The notes below the pieces were generated by a model. It ran no database searches. It was not told where the DNA came from and saw nothing but the letters and a program-made list of their open reading frames with translations. A stretch of 64,000 nt of DNA from Calcarisporiella thermophila CBS 279.70 (lineage: Eukaryota > Calcarisporiellomycota). Position numbers and translations under genes: made by a program. Numbering within the stretch: position 1 is the first letter of the stretch; each line of letters begins with the position of its first letter. This document shows positions 1-10,552 of the stretch, in pieces. The DNA lies in the NCBI RefSeq assembly GCF_041956535.1, contig NW_027192191.1, positions 7,702 to 71,701 of the forward strand. Reading direction: 5' to 3'.

Positions 1-271
1 ATATGAAGATATTCGTAAAGAAAACTTTTGAGCTAGTACATGAAGCACTATGACTTTTAAGATATGCTGTATAGTGAGTGTCAATTATTTAGTATTTAGT
101 TCATCCTGTTCTTAGAGATATGTCTGAGCGGTTTTACTAGTTCATACGAGATATTTTTCGATATAATTGACCCCACATATCTAATATGAATAGTTGAGTT
201 CTTTATTACCAAGCTATATATTATCTTTAATGACGATTAATAGGATATAAATTCCTCATATTCCTCATTAA

Positions 272-1879
272 TTACCAATTACGTCTACTACCAGTACGCT
301 CAAATCTAAAAATGGTACCGTATATATTGTTTCCGGTCGCTGGAGATTTCCACATATAAGTATATTCTCTGTGGACGCGCTCCCAATCCTTCGGGATGAT
401 GATGTTCTCTGCTACGAAAGTATTATTGTAGCTATACATACTAGCAACTCCTAATCTTATCAAGTTTTGATTGTATTCTTCGGGTATATCCTCTATACTC
501 AGAGTTATTGACTTATCGGCTATCTCGAATAATCTCATTAGAGTTGACTTAAACACATCGTTATTTAAAAAATGTAATGCTCCAGTGCTGACAACATGAT
601 CGATTTTGCGATGCTTCAATGAAAATACGACATCCTGCATTAATCCTATCTCGATGACAGAATACCCCGCTGCTTTTTCGGTCATCTTGGGAGATAAGTC
701 GACTCCTATCATCTCAGCATCCTGGCCGTAGTCATTGATAATTTTTCCAAAAATACCAGTTCCACATCCTAGGTCTAATACTATACCGCTGAAGTCATAG
801 GTAAGCACCATCTTTCTAATTATATTTGGGATATTCGATGTGTTCAGAATGCCATCGTATCTATCAGACATCTTGTCATACTCTTGACGGATTGTGGACA
901 GCTTTAGTTTGCTATTGATGAGCAAGTCGATCAAACCTTCATGTTTTCCTGGGAAGCACTTGTCAATCACGTAGTCATCACCAAACTCATTACCATATTG
1001 ACAGAAGAACGCGGGAGTGGGATTGACCTCTAGTACGTATATGTTATCGTGTTCATCTACTCGCAAATCAACTCTCGCATACCCGCATCCGTGTACATCA
1101 AGCGCGCAGTACGAACGGCAGGCTATGTCTTTGAGCTTTTTTACTAAGCTATCTTCTTCACTGGCTAGACTATAGGTTATCTTCTTCTGTTCAATGCTAT
1201 CGAATTTATTCTCAAAGTGCAAAAACTGCTCCAACTGCGTCATATACGAGGGAAATGAATACACGATCGGTGTCATTGCAAAAACACCATGCTCACCCTC
1301 AATCACCATCACTGAAAATTCTCTTCCAATAATAAATTCTTCAACTAGTATCTCACACTCTACCTCATCTATCAATTTGTTGATCTCAGCCTTGAGTTCC
1401 TCGATATTGTGACAAACCGATTTTTCAGTCATATGCTGACTTCCGCATCCTCTGGAAGGCTTGACTATCAACGGGTACTTATTCAACGAAAAAGACTCTA
1501 TTTTATCCTTGACAATATTATATTCTGGAACAGGAATACCATGCTTTTTGGCTGCGAATTTAAAATCCAATTTGGACAGCGACAGAAATTTGCTACTCGT
1601 CCCCACAATAGGAACTCCCTTGTTCTCGATGAATTTCAAGGCCTCAATCCCGGCAACTTCTTCATACTCCTGTCCCCATAGGAAATTAATATAAACGTCG
1701 AAGTTTTCTTCATATATCGATTGGAGCTGTGCAAAAGCCGTCTCCTTTTTGATGAACCTCAAATGAAATTTATACTTGTCGGAACTGACATATCTCGATG
1801 GATCCTGGTAATTGTCGTATTTTTCAAATGGGGAATTCGTTTCTTCGTACGAAGAGATGAGCACACATACTTGAAGCAT
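272..1879 (-). CDS. ATP-grasp ligase / SAM-methyltransferase fusion protein
   Basis: Intronless 535-residue protein with two catalytic modules. Residues 1-330 look like the D-Ala-D-Ala ligase branch of the ATP-grasp fold: PLIVKPSRGCGS (136-147) is the lysine/glycine-rich nucleotide loop, VEEFIIGREFSV (179-190) the central strand, and YARVDLRVD (267-275) with LEVNPTPAF (283-291) the Mg-binding acidic residues. Residues 340-535 are a class I SAM methyltransferase: DLGCGTGIFG (369-378) is motif I and GVDLSPKM (392-399) the acidic ribose-binding loop. An ATP-dependent carboxylate-amine (or similar) ligase coupled to a methyltransferase is inferred; the substrate is unknown. No signal peptide is seen. 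Lack of introns, AT-rich codon use and isolation beside decayed genes fit an acquired gene, but transfer is not proven. It could also be a remnant of a small-metabolite cluster lying left of the window. Domain calls are strong, function open. Confidence 0.85.
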   Translation of the reverse strand: MLQVCVLISSYEETNSPFEKYDNYQDPSRYVSSDKYKFHLRFIKKETAFAQLQSIYEENFDVYINFLWGQEYEEVAGIEALKFIENKGVPIVGTSSKFLSLSKLDFKFAAKKHGIPVPEYNIVKDKIESFSLNKYPLIVKPSRGCGSQHMTEKSVCHNIEELKAEINKLIDEVECEILVEEFIIGREFSVMVIEGEHGVFAMTPIVYSFPSYMTQLEQFLHFENKFDSIEQKKITYSLASEEDSLVKKLKDIACRSYCALDVHGCGYARVDLRVDEHDNIYVLEVNPTPAFFCQYGNEFGDDYVIDKCFPGKHEGLIDLLINSKLKLSTIRQEYDKMSDRYDGILNTSNIPNIIRKMVLTYDFSGIVLDLGCGTGIFGKIINDYGQDAEMIGVDLSPKMTEKAAGYSVIEIGLMQDVVFSLKHRKIDHVVSTGALHFLNNDVFKSTLMRLFEIADKSITLSIEDIPEEYNQNLIRLGVASMYSYNNTFVAENIIIPKDWERVHREYTYMWKSPATGNNIYGTIFRFERTGSRRNW

Positions 1880-4275
1880 ATTTGGAGTTCACTGAAAAAA
1901 TTTTTTTTGAAGTATTATGAGTTCAAGATGGCCTGCCGACCCATTGCTTATTTATTAAATTTCCTTGGTAAAATAATTCTCACAGTAGATTTTGTTAGTT
2001 AAAACTATCCATTTACTCCGTGTTGCACCTAACTCTAAACATTTAAACAGCTAATCTATTAAACTATAAACTCTACAGCTGTGATTGAAAATTTTCACTA
2101 GTAATTCAGATTTGAGAATTTTTGTTCTCTATATTCTTCATAATCGAGAGCTATTTCAATAAGTCCATATGCTTGTTGACCATCCACTTCATAACAAATA
2201 CTACTACAATAAATCTTATTTTTTTACGATATTTTAAGCAATAAATACCTATTGAGTTTGTTATTCGGATCTAACGGCGAGGATGAAAATGCTTTTTTTA
2301 AGAATGCACTGCTTAGCTGGTTTCATATATTTTCACCTATCATATTTAACCAGAGCTATATAATTTTGAACCCAAAAGTTCGAAAATATTCTTGGATTTT
2401 TTTTGCCCAATTTTCATATGGTAGAATGAGTTATCAAGATTTATGCGAACATGCAAGATTGGTTACCCAGGCTTGTTGCTAAGTGATTCCTTTGAATTTG
2501 CCCTGATTTTGTCGTGGTAGTACATGGGTTTATCAAATTTTCTCTATACTATAAACATTGGGAGTCATCAAAGTAGCGAATCGCTTTTATAGAAATATTC
2601 TTGGTCTACGTAAAATAAGACTTACATATCCAAGCTCTAGCTAATTAATTCCACTTGTTCCTTCCAAAAAAAAAGGTTATAATTGACCTATTCTGAAATA
2701 ATTTTCTATCTGATTTACCTGAAATAGACTGCTGACTTTGCCTTGTCCATTTCCTTTAAGCCGTCGCATACGCTAGGCTTAAGTAAGAATTATCATAATA
2801 GCTAATATTATGATGTCGTCATGAAGGAATTCGAATACAGAAGTGCAGGGACAATTCATTTTAGCAACCAACAAAGATTGATACGCAAATCAAGATGCTT
2901 TAATATATTGCGTGCTAATAAAACATGAAAACCTTTTGCCATTAAACATGCTATCTGATATAATCTTTTTCCATTATCCATTATGCTCTCAAGTTTGGTC
3001 TGTGCTAACACTGCTGGTCAGTTGTTTTTAAATTGTTTTGAGATTGGTAATTCAAACTGAGAATACTATCGTGCCCAGGCTATTCATGATAAAAAAACCC
3101 AGGAAAATCAGAAGCAAGAGCGTCAATCGTGGCTAAATCAAAGAAAAGTTGAAAAAGCTTAAAAGAGACTTAAAATACTCAGATGTCCAATTTAATCTTA
3201 GAAAGAAAATTGTTTATCTTCCTGTTTGTGTTGAGGCAAGAAAATAAAACCTCTTCAGCGAAAATCTTCAGCTATCACGAAGTCAAACTCTGAATTAAAG
3301 AACTAATTTCACCACCTGAATCTTATTAATCGATCAAGTATTTCGAAATGATGGCATCTGGTAGCTGGATTGCATCAATATACTCTCAAAATCTAAGCTC
3401 ATTTCATCCATATTAATATTGTAATGTGATTTGGTCATCTTATAGCAGATCCACTTCCAAGGTGAGAAATTTTGAAAATGGGATAAAATATTGACTCTGT
3501 AAATTTAAACGAATATTGAAACCTTTCATGCCTCTCAGAATAAATGAGTTGTAATTTAATGACGTATCATTTACACGTAAACCTAATTTCATCATGAGGA
3601 ACTTATGTTGTGATCACTTTAAAATTTGCTCTAATAGATATTTTAGCTTATTTTACTATTTGCTCCTTTGCATCATACAGGGAATGAGCACACTATGCAC
3701 GGCACTGAAACCTAAGTGCAAAATTTGGCTATTAGGTTTTTTATCTCTAATAACACTCATTTGTATTCGAATATGAATGTGAGTCATTTCATTAACCCTG
3801 TACATAATTGAACAACTGATTCAGCTATAAAACAGTTTGAATTCTCCCGAAAATTACTGTTTAGAAATGGCTCCCTAGTTCATAGTGTAAAAATATGTAA
3901 CAGGACGGCCGGCTTCCTTCTTTTCTCATGCTATGATATAATATCATTATTATTAACTTATTATGGCTTAGCTTTTGCTTTGTTATTTTCTGGTGTAATA
4001 TTTATGGGAAGATATATTCATCGGAGATTTCATATTCTTTTCTTATTTACAAACCACTTGTTTCTTTTTGCTCCTCACCGATCTCTATATTTTATTAAGA
4101 TCGCCTGTCTACCATTCGAACCCTGTTACAAAATACAACATTTGTCAATATTTATTTCGCTTAATACCTTGAATGCTTTGAAAATAACAAAATTTGTATC
4201 CTTAAGTTCGACAAATTATGCAGAATTGGGGAAAATAATAATTGCAAGTAATATGAGTCAACAAAATAAAGTATA
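1880..4275. other. AT-rich intergenic region, no supportable gene
   Basis: About 2.4 kb without a convincing coding frame. Around 3070-3170 on the plus strand a charged, Gln/Lys-rich reading stretch (with motifs such as KKTQENQKQERQSW) is broken by stops. It recalls the basic tail of pogo-type transposases but is too short to assign. I see no tRNA, no terminal repeats and no tandem array. Confidence 0.4.
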
Positions 4276-5351
4276 TTAAAGCGGTTCTCCTAAGTCTTCT
4301 GACTTCACTCCTACCTCTAATAGCCTAGTCATTAAGTTGCCAAATTCAGTCTCAAACTTGGCGTCATTGTAAGTTATTAAAGTCTTCTTAATGTTTTCAT
4401 CTCGAATGAGCGCCATATCACTAGTGAAGCGAATAAGGTTGGGCGGCACTGGATCTGCGGTATACATCGTTTTGAAAATCGTGGATCGTCTAGGAGTTGC
4501 AGGTTTAAAATTGAGAGTAATAGTGTTGTTGATCCATTTTGGGCCTGAGAGTTTGGCTGAATCTTGGGGTGGTTGGAAAACTCTTAACTCGGTCGGTGCC
4601 CCCCTAAAGGTTTTCCAAGGATTTTAGTAAAATGAAATCAATTCAATTCTGGGTTTTTAGAAAGAAATGTCATGTTACCCAATTGAATGACCGCCGACAA
4701 TCAATAATGCCCATTCCATATCATTGAATCCCAATCTTGCTCCAGCATCCTGCATCAACTCTTTCATTGTACTTAATTCCGGATTGGGTAGGCGGCTGGC
4801 CACTCCGGCACCTCCGCAACTATTAAAATCTGGGCAATCCACACGGCCTGGTCTCCACGTGATTTTTATATTGGGATTGGATTTTTCAACGGCTACGGCA
4901 CTTGCAAGAGAAAACACGTCGGCGTAAGAGATGGTTGGAAACTGAGTTTCTTTCAGTGTATTTAAGGCTAATATGGCAGGTATCAGGGCTCGATTCTTTG
5001 GGTTTCCATTATACTCCTGCGAAAACCGCATAGAGCCGTCTGGGCCGCCTATAGAGTCGTGACATAATAGGTTATCATTGACAAGAACTAGACTATTTAA
5101 ATAAACCTCAAACTCTTATTTCTAGTGCTATGATATATACCTGTGCCGTCTGCCGGATTATAGGTGACTGCATCATGGAATCCTATTCTAAGCCAAGAAG
5201 CGGCAAAAAAAGGTGATAAATCTAGGCTCTTTATAAGAGATTGCTTAAGGCGAGCGTAACTAGCTGCATCCGCAGTGGGTTTAGCAGTAGCACCAAAAAG
5301 CTGAGAAAGGCAGATGAGTGAGATAATCAGTATATAATTATACATGTTCAT
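4276..5351 (-). CDS. secreted plant-type heme peroxidase (class I/II-like)
   Basis: Three exons: 5351-5141, 5048-4679 and 4603-4276, joined by introns of 92 and 75 nt with GT-AG ends and conserved frame, giving about 302 residues. The protein starts with a signal peptide (MNMYNYILIISL...GATA). WLRIGFHDA carries the distal Arg and His; GGPDGSMRF spans the first junction; SYADVFSLA and WRPGRVDC follow; GGHSIG carries the proximal His; TSDMALIRDE provides the Asp that normally hydrogen-bonds the proximal His. The distal aromatic is Phe (as in secreted class II/III enzymes) while the C-terminal half resembles ascorbate/cytochrome c peroxidases. It probably uses H2O2 to oxidise small molecules outside the cell or in the secretory pathway. 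An alternative ATG lies two codons inside the first. The rest of the family assignment is not resolved. Confidence 0.82.
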
Positions 5352-5475
5352 GATTAAGTAGTTTCCGATCAAAATTTCGAAAGGTACAGGATAGAGTTAT
5401 AATAATAATATGCGTTAGAACTTCAGAATTCCTCAGATTATATTCTACTTGCTCCTGGGATAACTGCATCGAAGT

Positions 5476-5487
5476 CTTATATATGGC
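5476..5487 (-). promoter_or_regulatory. TATA-like element upstream of the heme peroxidase
   Basis: On the minus strand CCATATATAAGA lies about 130 nt upstream of the peroxidase ATG, a usual place for a TATA box given a short 5' UTR. Support is sequence match and position only. Confidence 0.4.
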
Positions 5488-6295
5488 CGTTTGAAAATAC
5501 TGAAACTCCGGCTAACTCTGTATTCCACCAATATATTTTTAAAACCGCATCTATAAACCACAAACATCCATCTCTGTGAAATGATCTTTTAATAGCAATT
5601 CAATCATTGCAATGCGTGGACACTCCATCCTACCTTTGAACGTTCCAGTTTATCTTTCATTAATAGTGTTATTCAATTTGCCGGTGTAATTTTGATTATT
5701 CAAGTATACCCATCATAACCTTGAATAGAAGGTTTCACTTTGATGACCCCTTTTGAATGAGCAATCTTTAAAACTCAATCTCAATTTTCCAGCAGTTAGG
5801 GTTGAAAAAGCCATTAATTAACGAGGATATGAAAGCTCTGACCAGAAGCAAAGCCGAGAAAATTTCTTTTACACAATGTTTAAAATACTCGCTTTTTTTG
5901 GAAATTTTTGATGTTGAGTTTCCAAAGCTCTAGCGAGGATTGCACAGAGGACGGAGTTAAAGGGATAATTTGATCCGAATGGACACCTCTCCCCATATCA
6001 TATGACAAATTTTGATGGTCAAAGAGCGATATATAGATTTGACACCTCAGAAAGAACCCTCGCTAAATGCCCCCTAATTTCATTGGCCCCTTCAACCCCC
6101 CGTCTATTGCTTATTTCTCGGAAACGTGGGGGGGGGTCATTGTCATACATTGCCAATCGGATGAAGCACACATGGAAGGAAATCCTAGCTGCAGTGAACC
6201 TAACATTAGGCTAAACCTCTCCTATCACAACTCTCAGGAGGAGGAATGCATAAATCCTAACCTCTCTCTACTCTTCAACATTCTGACAGCCTAAG
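5488..6295. other. intergenic, nothing recognised
   Basis: No coding frame with recognisable motifs in this stretch. It includes a run of eight or more G residues near 6129-6137. No RNA gene or repeat structure was recognised. Confidence 0.35.
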
Positions 6296-6550
6296 CTAAT
6301 TATAGAAACTAAGGGCTTGAATATTATCCGTTAGAAAGGGCAACCCCATTCCAGGACCTCCATTTAAATAAATAAAATAAAGTCGGTTAAATTGAAAATG
6401 CTCAAGTAATGCAAAGGATGAGAAAAACCGGATAATATTTACCGTGGAGCTGTAGGGACATAGTATAAGGAAAGGCGGTTGAAAAGCACAGTTGAAAGAG
6501 AAAAGCCTACAGAGATTGGTTCGGATACTATTTGATCTAAAAATCCCCAT
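6296..6550 (-). pseudogene. possible fragment of an S33-type alpha/beta hydrolase
   Basis: The frame ends in LYFIYLNGGPGMGLPFLTD, which matches the strand-plus-oxyanion-loop signature of proline iminopeptidase-like S33 hydrolases, where a hydrophobic strand is followed by GGPG. The preceding stretch with STVNIIRFFS resembles the usual TI-I-AR segment before that strand. The frame then stops within eight residues, and no catalytic Ser nucleophile-elbow, Asp or His motif was found downstream on this strand. I read it as a decayed or truncated copy. Chance resemblance is possible because only about 40 residues match. Confidence 0.3.
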
Positions 6551-6897
6551 CAGCCAGTGAACAAGAAATAAAAAAGAAAGCAGTTAATTCCAAGTTCTTT
6601 AGAGTATGCTTCAGGTAATCAAAGGCAAGGATTCGTAAGTGCTGAAGCAGCATGAATACTTAGAATAGCAGGTTTCATTATTTCATTGGAAGCCTTGTTT
6701 ATTATAACCCTCAGATTACTTCAGTGGTGATTGAACATTGACCGTTATTTGAAGCTTGGGCTTTATATAGAGCATCCTCAATTTTCAAAATACATATGTC
6801 GATAAATAAAATCTAATTTATTCAGGAGCACTTAATGATGTTTGAGAACCACTATCTGCAGATAGATTAGATATTTTGAGTGAACACAAATATAACG

Positions 6898-8813
6898 CTA
6901 CACTCGTCTGATAGCAATAAGCTTAAATTTTGGAAACTGCATCATTTTTAATTCCTCTTTTGTGAATACGCACGGTTTCATTTCCTCTAGTGCACTCTCA
7001 ATTTCTCGGATATGCTGCAGCACAATCAAGCCTTCAGTTTTTGAACACGACTTCAATAGCCAGAGTGTTTGGAGAAGCTGCTGGAAACTGCTCCGCCGTG
7101 TCGTCCGATCAGGATGCATACGAGCAATGAGTTTATGCATACGATAAACTATATATTCGGGGAATTGTGATGTGCACCCAGCTTTGCGATGGATAATATC
7201 CTGCCAGATTAAAGTGACATTAGTTACACCCTATAATTGTTTGGAGTGTATACTCTATCAGTACTGGCTCAGTTCATTTGGAAAAGAAACTTTAAAATAA
7301 GCAGCTTGCCTTGACATACTCTTCAAGTGCCTTTTGCTTCAGAGTCTGCATGAAATCAGACTCTAAGCGCTTAAAGGCGACGTAAGATTCAAAAAATCGC
7401 TGCCATAGGAAACACCAGTTAATCCAGAAGCAATAGCTTACTACTATAGCCATTGATTGACCATATTTTTGGTCTCTAAAGCAGTTGCAGCATTTAAGTG
7501 TGTTATATCTGACTTGCTGCAAAGTGCTGCGATGCTAATTATGATATGGATAATCGTCGCATCGGATTGTGACCAGTCAATATCCATTAATTGGGCAAGC
7601 TTGATCGAATAATCGATTTCTAATAAAAAAACAACCTGATATCGTATTTAGTAAATAGATAGTGCACCCTTTTTTCATCCTTGGATATTAGCTATATTCT
7701 AGGGAGAGTTTAAACTTCTCATTATCGTTCGGATACGTCGTTGCATTGCAGGAAATTTTCATGATTTCTAAATCTATTAAGCTTGGCCTTCCCTCTACAG
7801 TTACACTTAAAATTTCGAGCTTGCAAAGGTAACACCTAAATGAGAAATCAAGATAAATTGTAAGAAATGCTAGAATAAATCTCGGCGCCATTACTCTCAT
7901 CAAATTCTTCTACAGAACTCTCTTTGTGTACGATTCCGTACATCTTCATCATCGCGATGTAATCCCAATGTGTATGCCATTAATATCGCTTATTTATGGT
8001 ATTTATAGGATTCGTCAAGGCGGTAAACGAGTTGCATACAACATCTCATATTGATATTGGCAAGTAGGATCCCAGGAGAGGGCTCATCAAATACTTCTTC
8101 AAGATATGATTTTGTAGTTTCGAGCAACGCACCAACTATTTTGCGTATCTGATTTAACATAGGGCATTCACCATGCATTAATACCAGGTGAAGTGCTACT
8201 ATGGCAAGAATTGAATGGAGTAATGCTGGGTGGATCTTGCCCTGAAAATAACTTTCGAGGAACATGGCACAATCCGGATGATGAAATGAGAAACAGTTAC
8301 TATTATAAATATTGAAGAGATAATCTTAAGGTTACGACTTATGAGAGAGTTGTGCTTAGAAATTAGCAAATTCTCCTTTAAAGGAAGAGGATTAGGCCAA
8401 ACTAAATGTTGGCAGCGCCGAAATGATTGATCTTTAGCATAATTACGCGGAGAAGGGAAGTCTGGTAATGGAATGCCATCGAGGACAAATTGCGCGCTGA
8501 GAACACGATGAAGATCTCTAAAAGAATTTAGTTTGAATTGAAATTGCAGCCCACTAAAATTAGTAGGAAGAGAATTCCAAAGGCGAGAGAAATCTTTTTC
8601 ATAATGATGCTTCGATTGTATGCTCTTTTCTGATGAAGTTGAGTTAGCATCATCAGGAGTATTTGCTACTTCAGAAGAGGACTCAAGTAAGGAACAAAAG
8701 GTAAGACAACTCTCTTCTACTGAGCTAGTTTGTGTCGACAAACTAGCGAGCTGCTTGAGGCAAAGGGAGTACAACTTTTGTTCTCGCCCAGATGCAAGTA
8801 AGACATAACTCAC
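6898..8813 (-). pseudogene. decayed fungal-specific transcription factor (fungal_trans domain)
   Basis: Several minus-strand blocks together match the fungal_trans regulatory domain of Zn2Cys6 activators. 8265-7990 gives ESYFQGKIHPALLHSILAI; continuing through a TAA near 7990 the frame gives AYTLGLHRDDEDVRNRTQ and REFCRRI. The next two codons, 7902-7900 and 7899-7897, are TGA TGA where the family has Trp-Trp. A correct-phase intron (7894-7836) then joins to CYLCKLEILSVTVEGRPSLID. Further blocks lie at about 7650-7310 and 7230-6898 (FPEYIVYRMHKLIARMHPDR). No Met start and no Zn2Cys6 cluster were found upstream, and several junctions do not keep frame. I read it as a pseudogene lacking its DNA-binding part. 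Readthrough or a corrected sequence could revive individual stops but not the missing N-terminus. Confidence 0.65.
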
Positions 8814-9382
8814 TGAAAAGGTCGTCGAGATTTTTAGCCATATCTCTTTTGGATTTAATATCCAAACGTGAGAAAGATTAGACAGCTCTGTATCTAATTA
8901 TGGCTCTGGGAAAGGCACGGCCTCAATTGCCCCGTGTGCTACCGATGCAACACCGCAATTGTTTTTGGAAATGAGGCATAAATAGTGTTTCCATAACGCC
9001 ATCTTGAATTCGAGAGAAAATGGACCTCTTAATATTATAAACTACTTTCTTTCAAAGAAAATCGAATACTGCCACTCCCCCTAACAGCATAGGTTTATCT
9101 CACTTCTTGTAAAGTCTGTGTTATGCAGTGAAGCTGGGTCCAAATTTGGTGCACTAAGACTGGGTAGGTTGGTTATCACAGGGGCTCAATTTTCCCCTGC
9201 AGTATTATCATCAATTGATTTAATTCGAAATACTGTAGTAAATCGTCAGTATAACGGCGGAGTTACCCCTAGTTTCGTCCGAACAGCTACTAAGTATATC
9301 GACATCCTTGTCATTTATAAAGACCGTTTCAATTCGCCGTAATTTGCCTTGGCTGAATATCTTGGACAGTGCATAGAAATTC
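8814..9382. other. intergenic, nothing recognised
   Basis: Spacer between the decayed transcription factor and the small secreted protein. I looked on the minus strand for a zinc-cluster exon belonging to the transcription factor and saw none. Confidence 0.4.
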
Positions 9383-9390
9383 GTATAAAA
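9383..9390 (+). promoter_or_regulatory. TATA-like element upstream of the small secreted protein
   Basis: GTATAAAA sits about 75-80 nt upstream of the ATG at 9465, consistent with a TATA box for that gene. Confidence 0.4.
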
Positions 9391-9464
9391 TGCTCTTTAA
9401 TTTTGATATTGTGAGCATTCACACCACAGCTTGACTTTGGACGTTACTTTTATCCTCTTGTAAA

Positions 9465-9776
9465 ATGAAAATCAATTATTACCCTCTTTTATTGGCGAAT
9501 GCCTATATATTCTCCGTTGCAAATGGGCTTGAAAAGCGCTGCATGAAATACCCGCATGTATCGCCGGGACCTTCTGATAATCCATATAAACCGTCTGAGC
9601 GATGTACACCTGTTACAATGAACCTGGGAATCTACGTGGAAGATTGCAACGGGGCTACTTTCACATTCAATCCCCCTGACGTCTTCTGGACATCTCCTTA
9701 CACTACAACTCAATGTGCAACTGCCACGAAATCCAATACTCCTACCACTAAGTGCACATCCTACACTGCACCTTGA
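9465..9776 (+). CDS. small secreted cysteine-containing protein
   Basis: Intronless 103-residue protein. The first ~21 residues form a signal peptide (hydrophobic LLLANAYIFSVANG), followed by a LEKR dibasic site suited to Kex2-type processing. The mature part is short, rich in Pro, Thr and Ser, and holds five cysteines (in KRCM, ERCT, EDCN, TQCA, TKCT). No catalytic motif or known domain is recognised. Size, leader and composition are those of small secreted fungal proteins, a class that includes effectors, antimicrobial peptides and wall proteins; which of these applies cannot be told. It has its own TATA-like element and an AT-rich 3' flank. The odd cysteine number may mean a free Cys or a dimer. 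Confidence 0.6.
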   Translation: MKINYYPLLLANAYIFSVANGLEKRCMKYPHVSPGPSDNPYKPSERCTPVTMNLGIYVEDCNGATFTFNPPDVFWTSPYTTTQCATATKSNTPTTKCTSYTAP

Positions 9777-10552
9777 ACACGCAGGACGTGATATGATAAA
9801 AAGATAAATAGATCCGAAATTCGATATGCATGACTTGTTCTATTGTATAGAAAGCCTACTTATTTGTGTTTGATTAGTTAAGAATAACATGAATAAATTT
9901 AATGATACTATTAAGTATAAATGCATAATCAAAAGCTCGTTTATTTTAATTCAGTATTTGCATTGTATTCAACTGGCAACGGCTTCGAAAATCTTGTCCG
10001 CGAGTGATTCCGACCATGATATTGGCGGTACATTCGCCATTTGACCTCCAATTTTTCCAAACATATGTGCACTTGATTTTCTTTTTCTTACCTCCCTGAA
10101 TGCTGTCGGTTATAATTAATTATTTTGTATATAGGATTAACACAATGGCAGTGGAACAATATCATTGTTGTGCTCAAAATGAACTAAGAAATTTGATGGA
10201 TCGTGAATAGTTGCATGACATTTTTAATATTGAAGTAGGATCCCCATATAGAACTTACATAGACTCACGGGTTCGCATAATATTTTTTCTTAACCAGAAG
10301 CCGGATATAAATAGAATTTTATGCATGCAAATAGTTTAAGATTGGCTGTTTTCCACGAAGATCTCAGGGAAATTTCCAGTAAAACATCGGTCGCAAAACT
10401 TCAAGTTGGCCAAGTTGGCCAAGTTATCGTGATACTAACATTTTATATTATAATACTCTAATAGGCATTGCGGGCTATAGTGATAATACAGATAATATAG
10501 TAGAATGAAAATAAAATATCGTTTAGATGGTATAATAAGATATTTTTTCATT
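9777..10552. other. intergenic between convergent genes
   Basis: 3' flanks of the secreted protein (plus) and the trehalose phosphorylase (minus). It is AT-rich. Only a short direct repeat at 10403-10425 stands out. Confidence 0.5.
10403..10425. repeat. short tandem direct repeat
   Basis: The 9-mer AAGTTGGCC occurs twice in a row, followed by a partial third copy (AAGTT). No function is evident. Confidence 0.7.

Noticed and set aside
2252-2482. 76-codon open frame on the plus strand
   Set aside because: Starts at a non-ATG codon; Phe/Ser/Tyr-rich translation typical of AT-rich noncoding DNA; no motif and no splice context.
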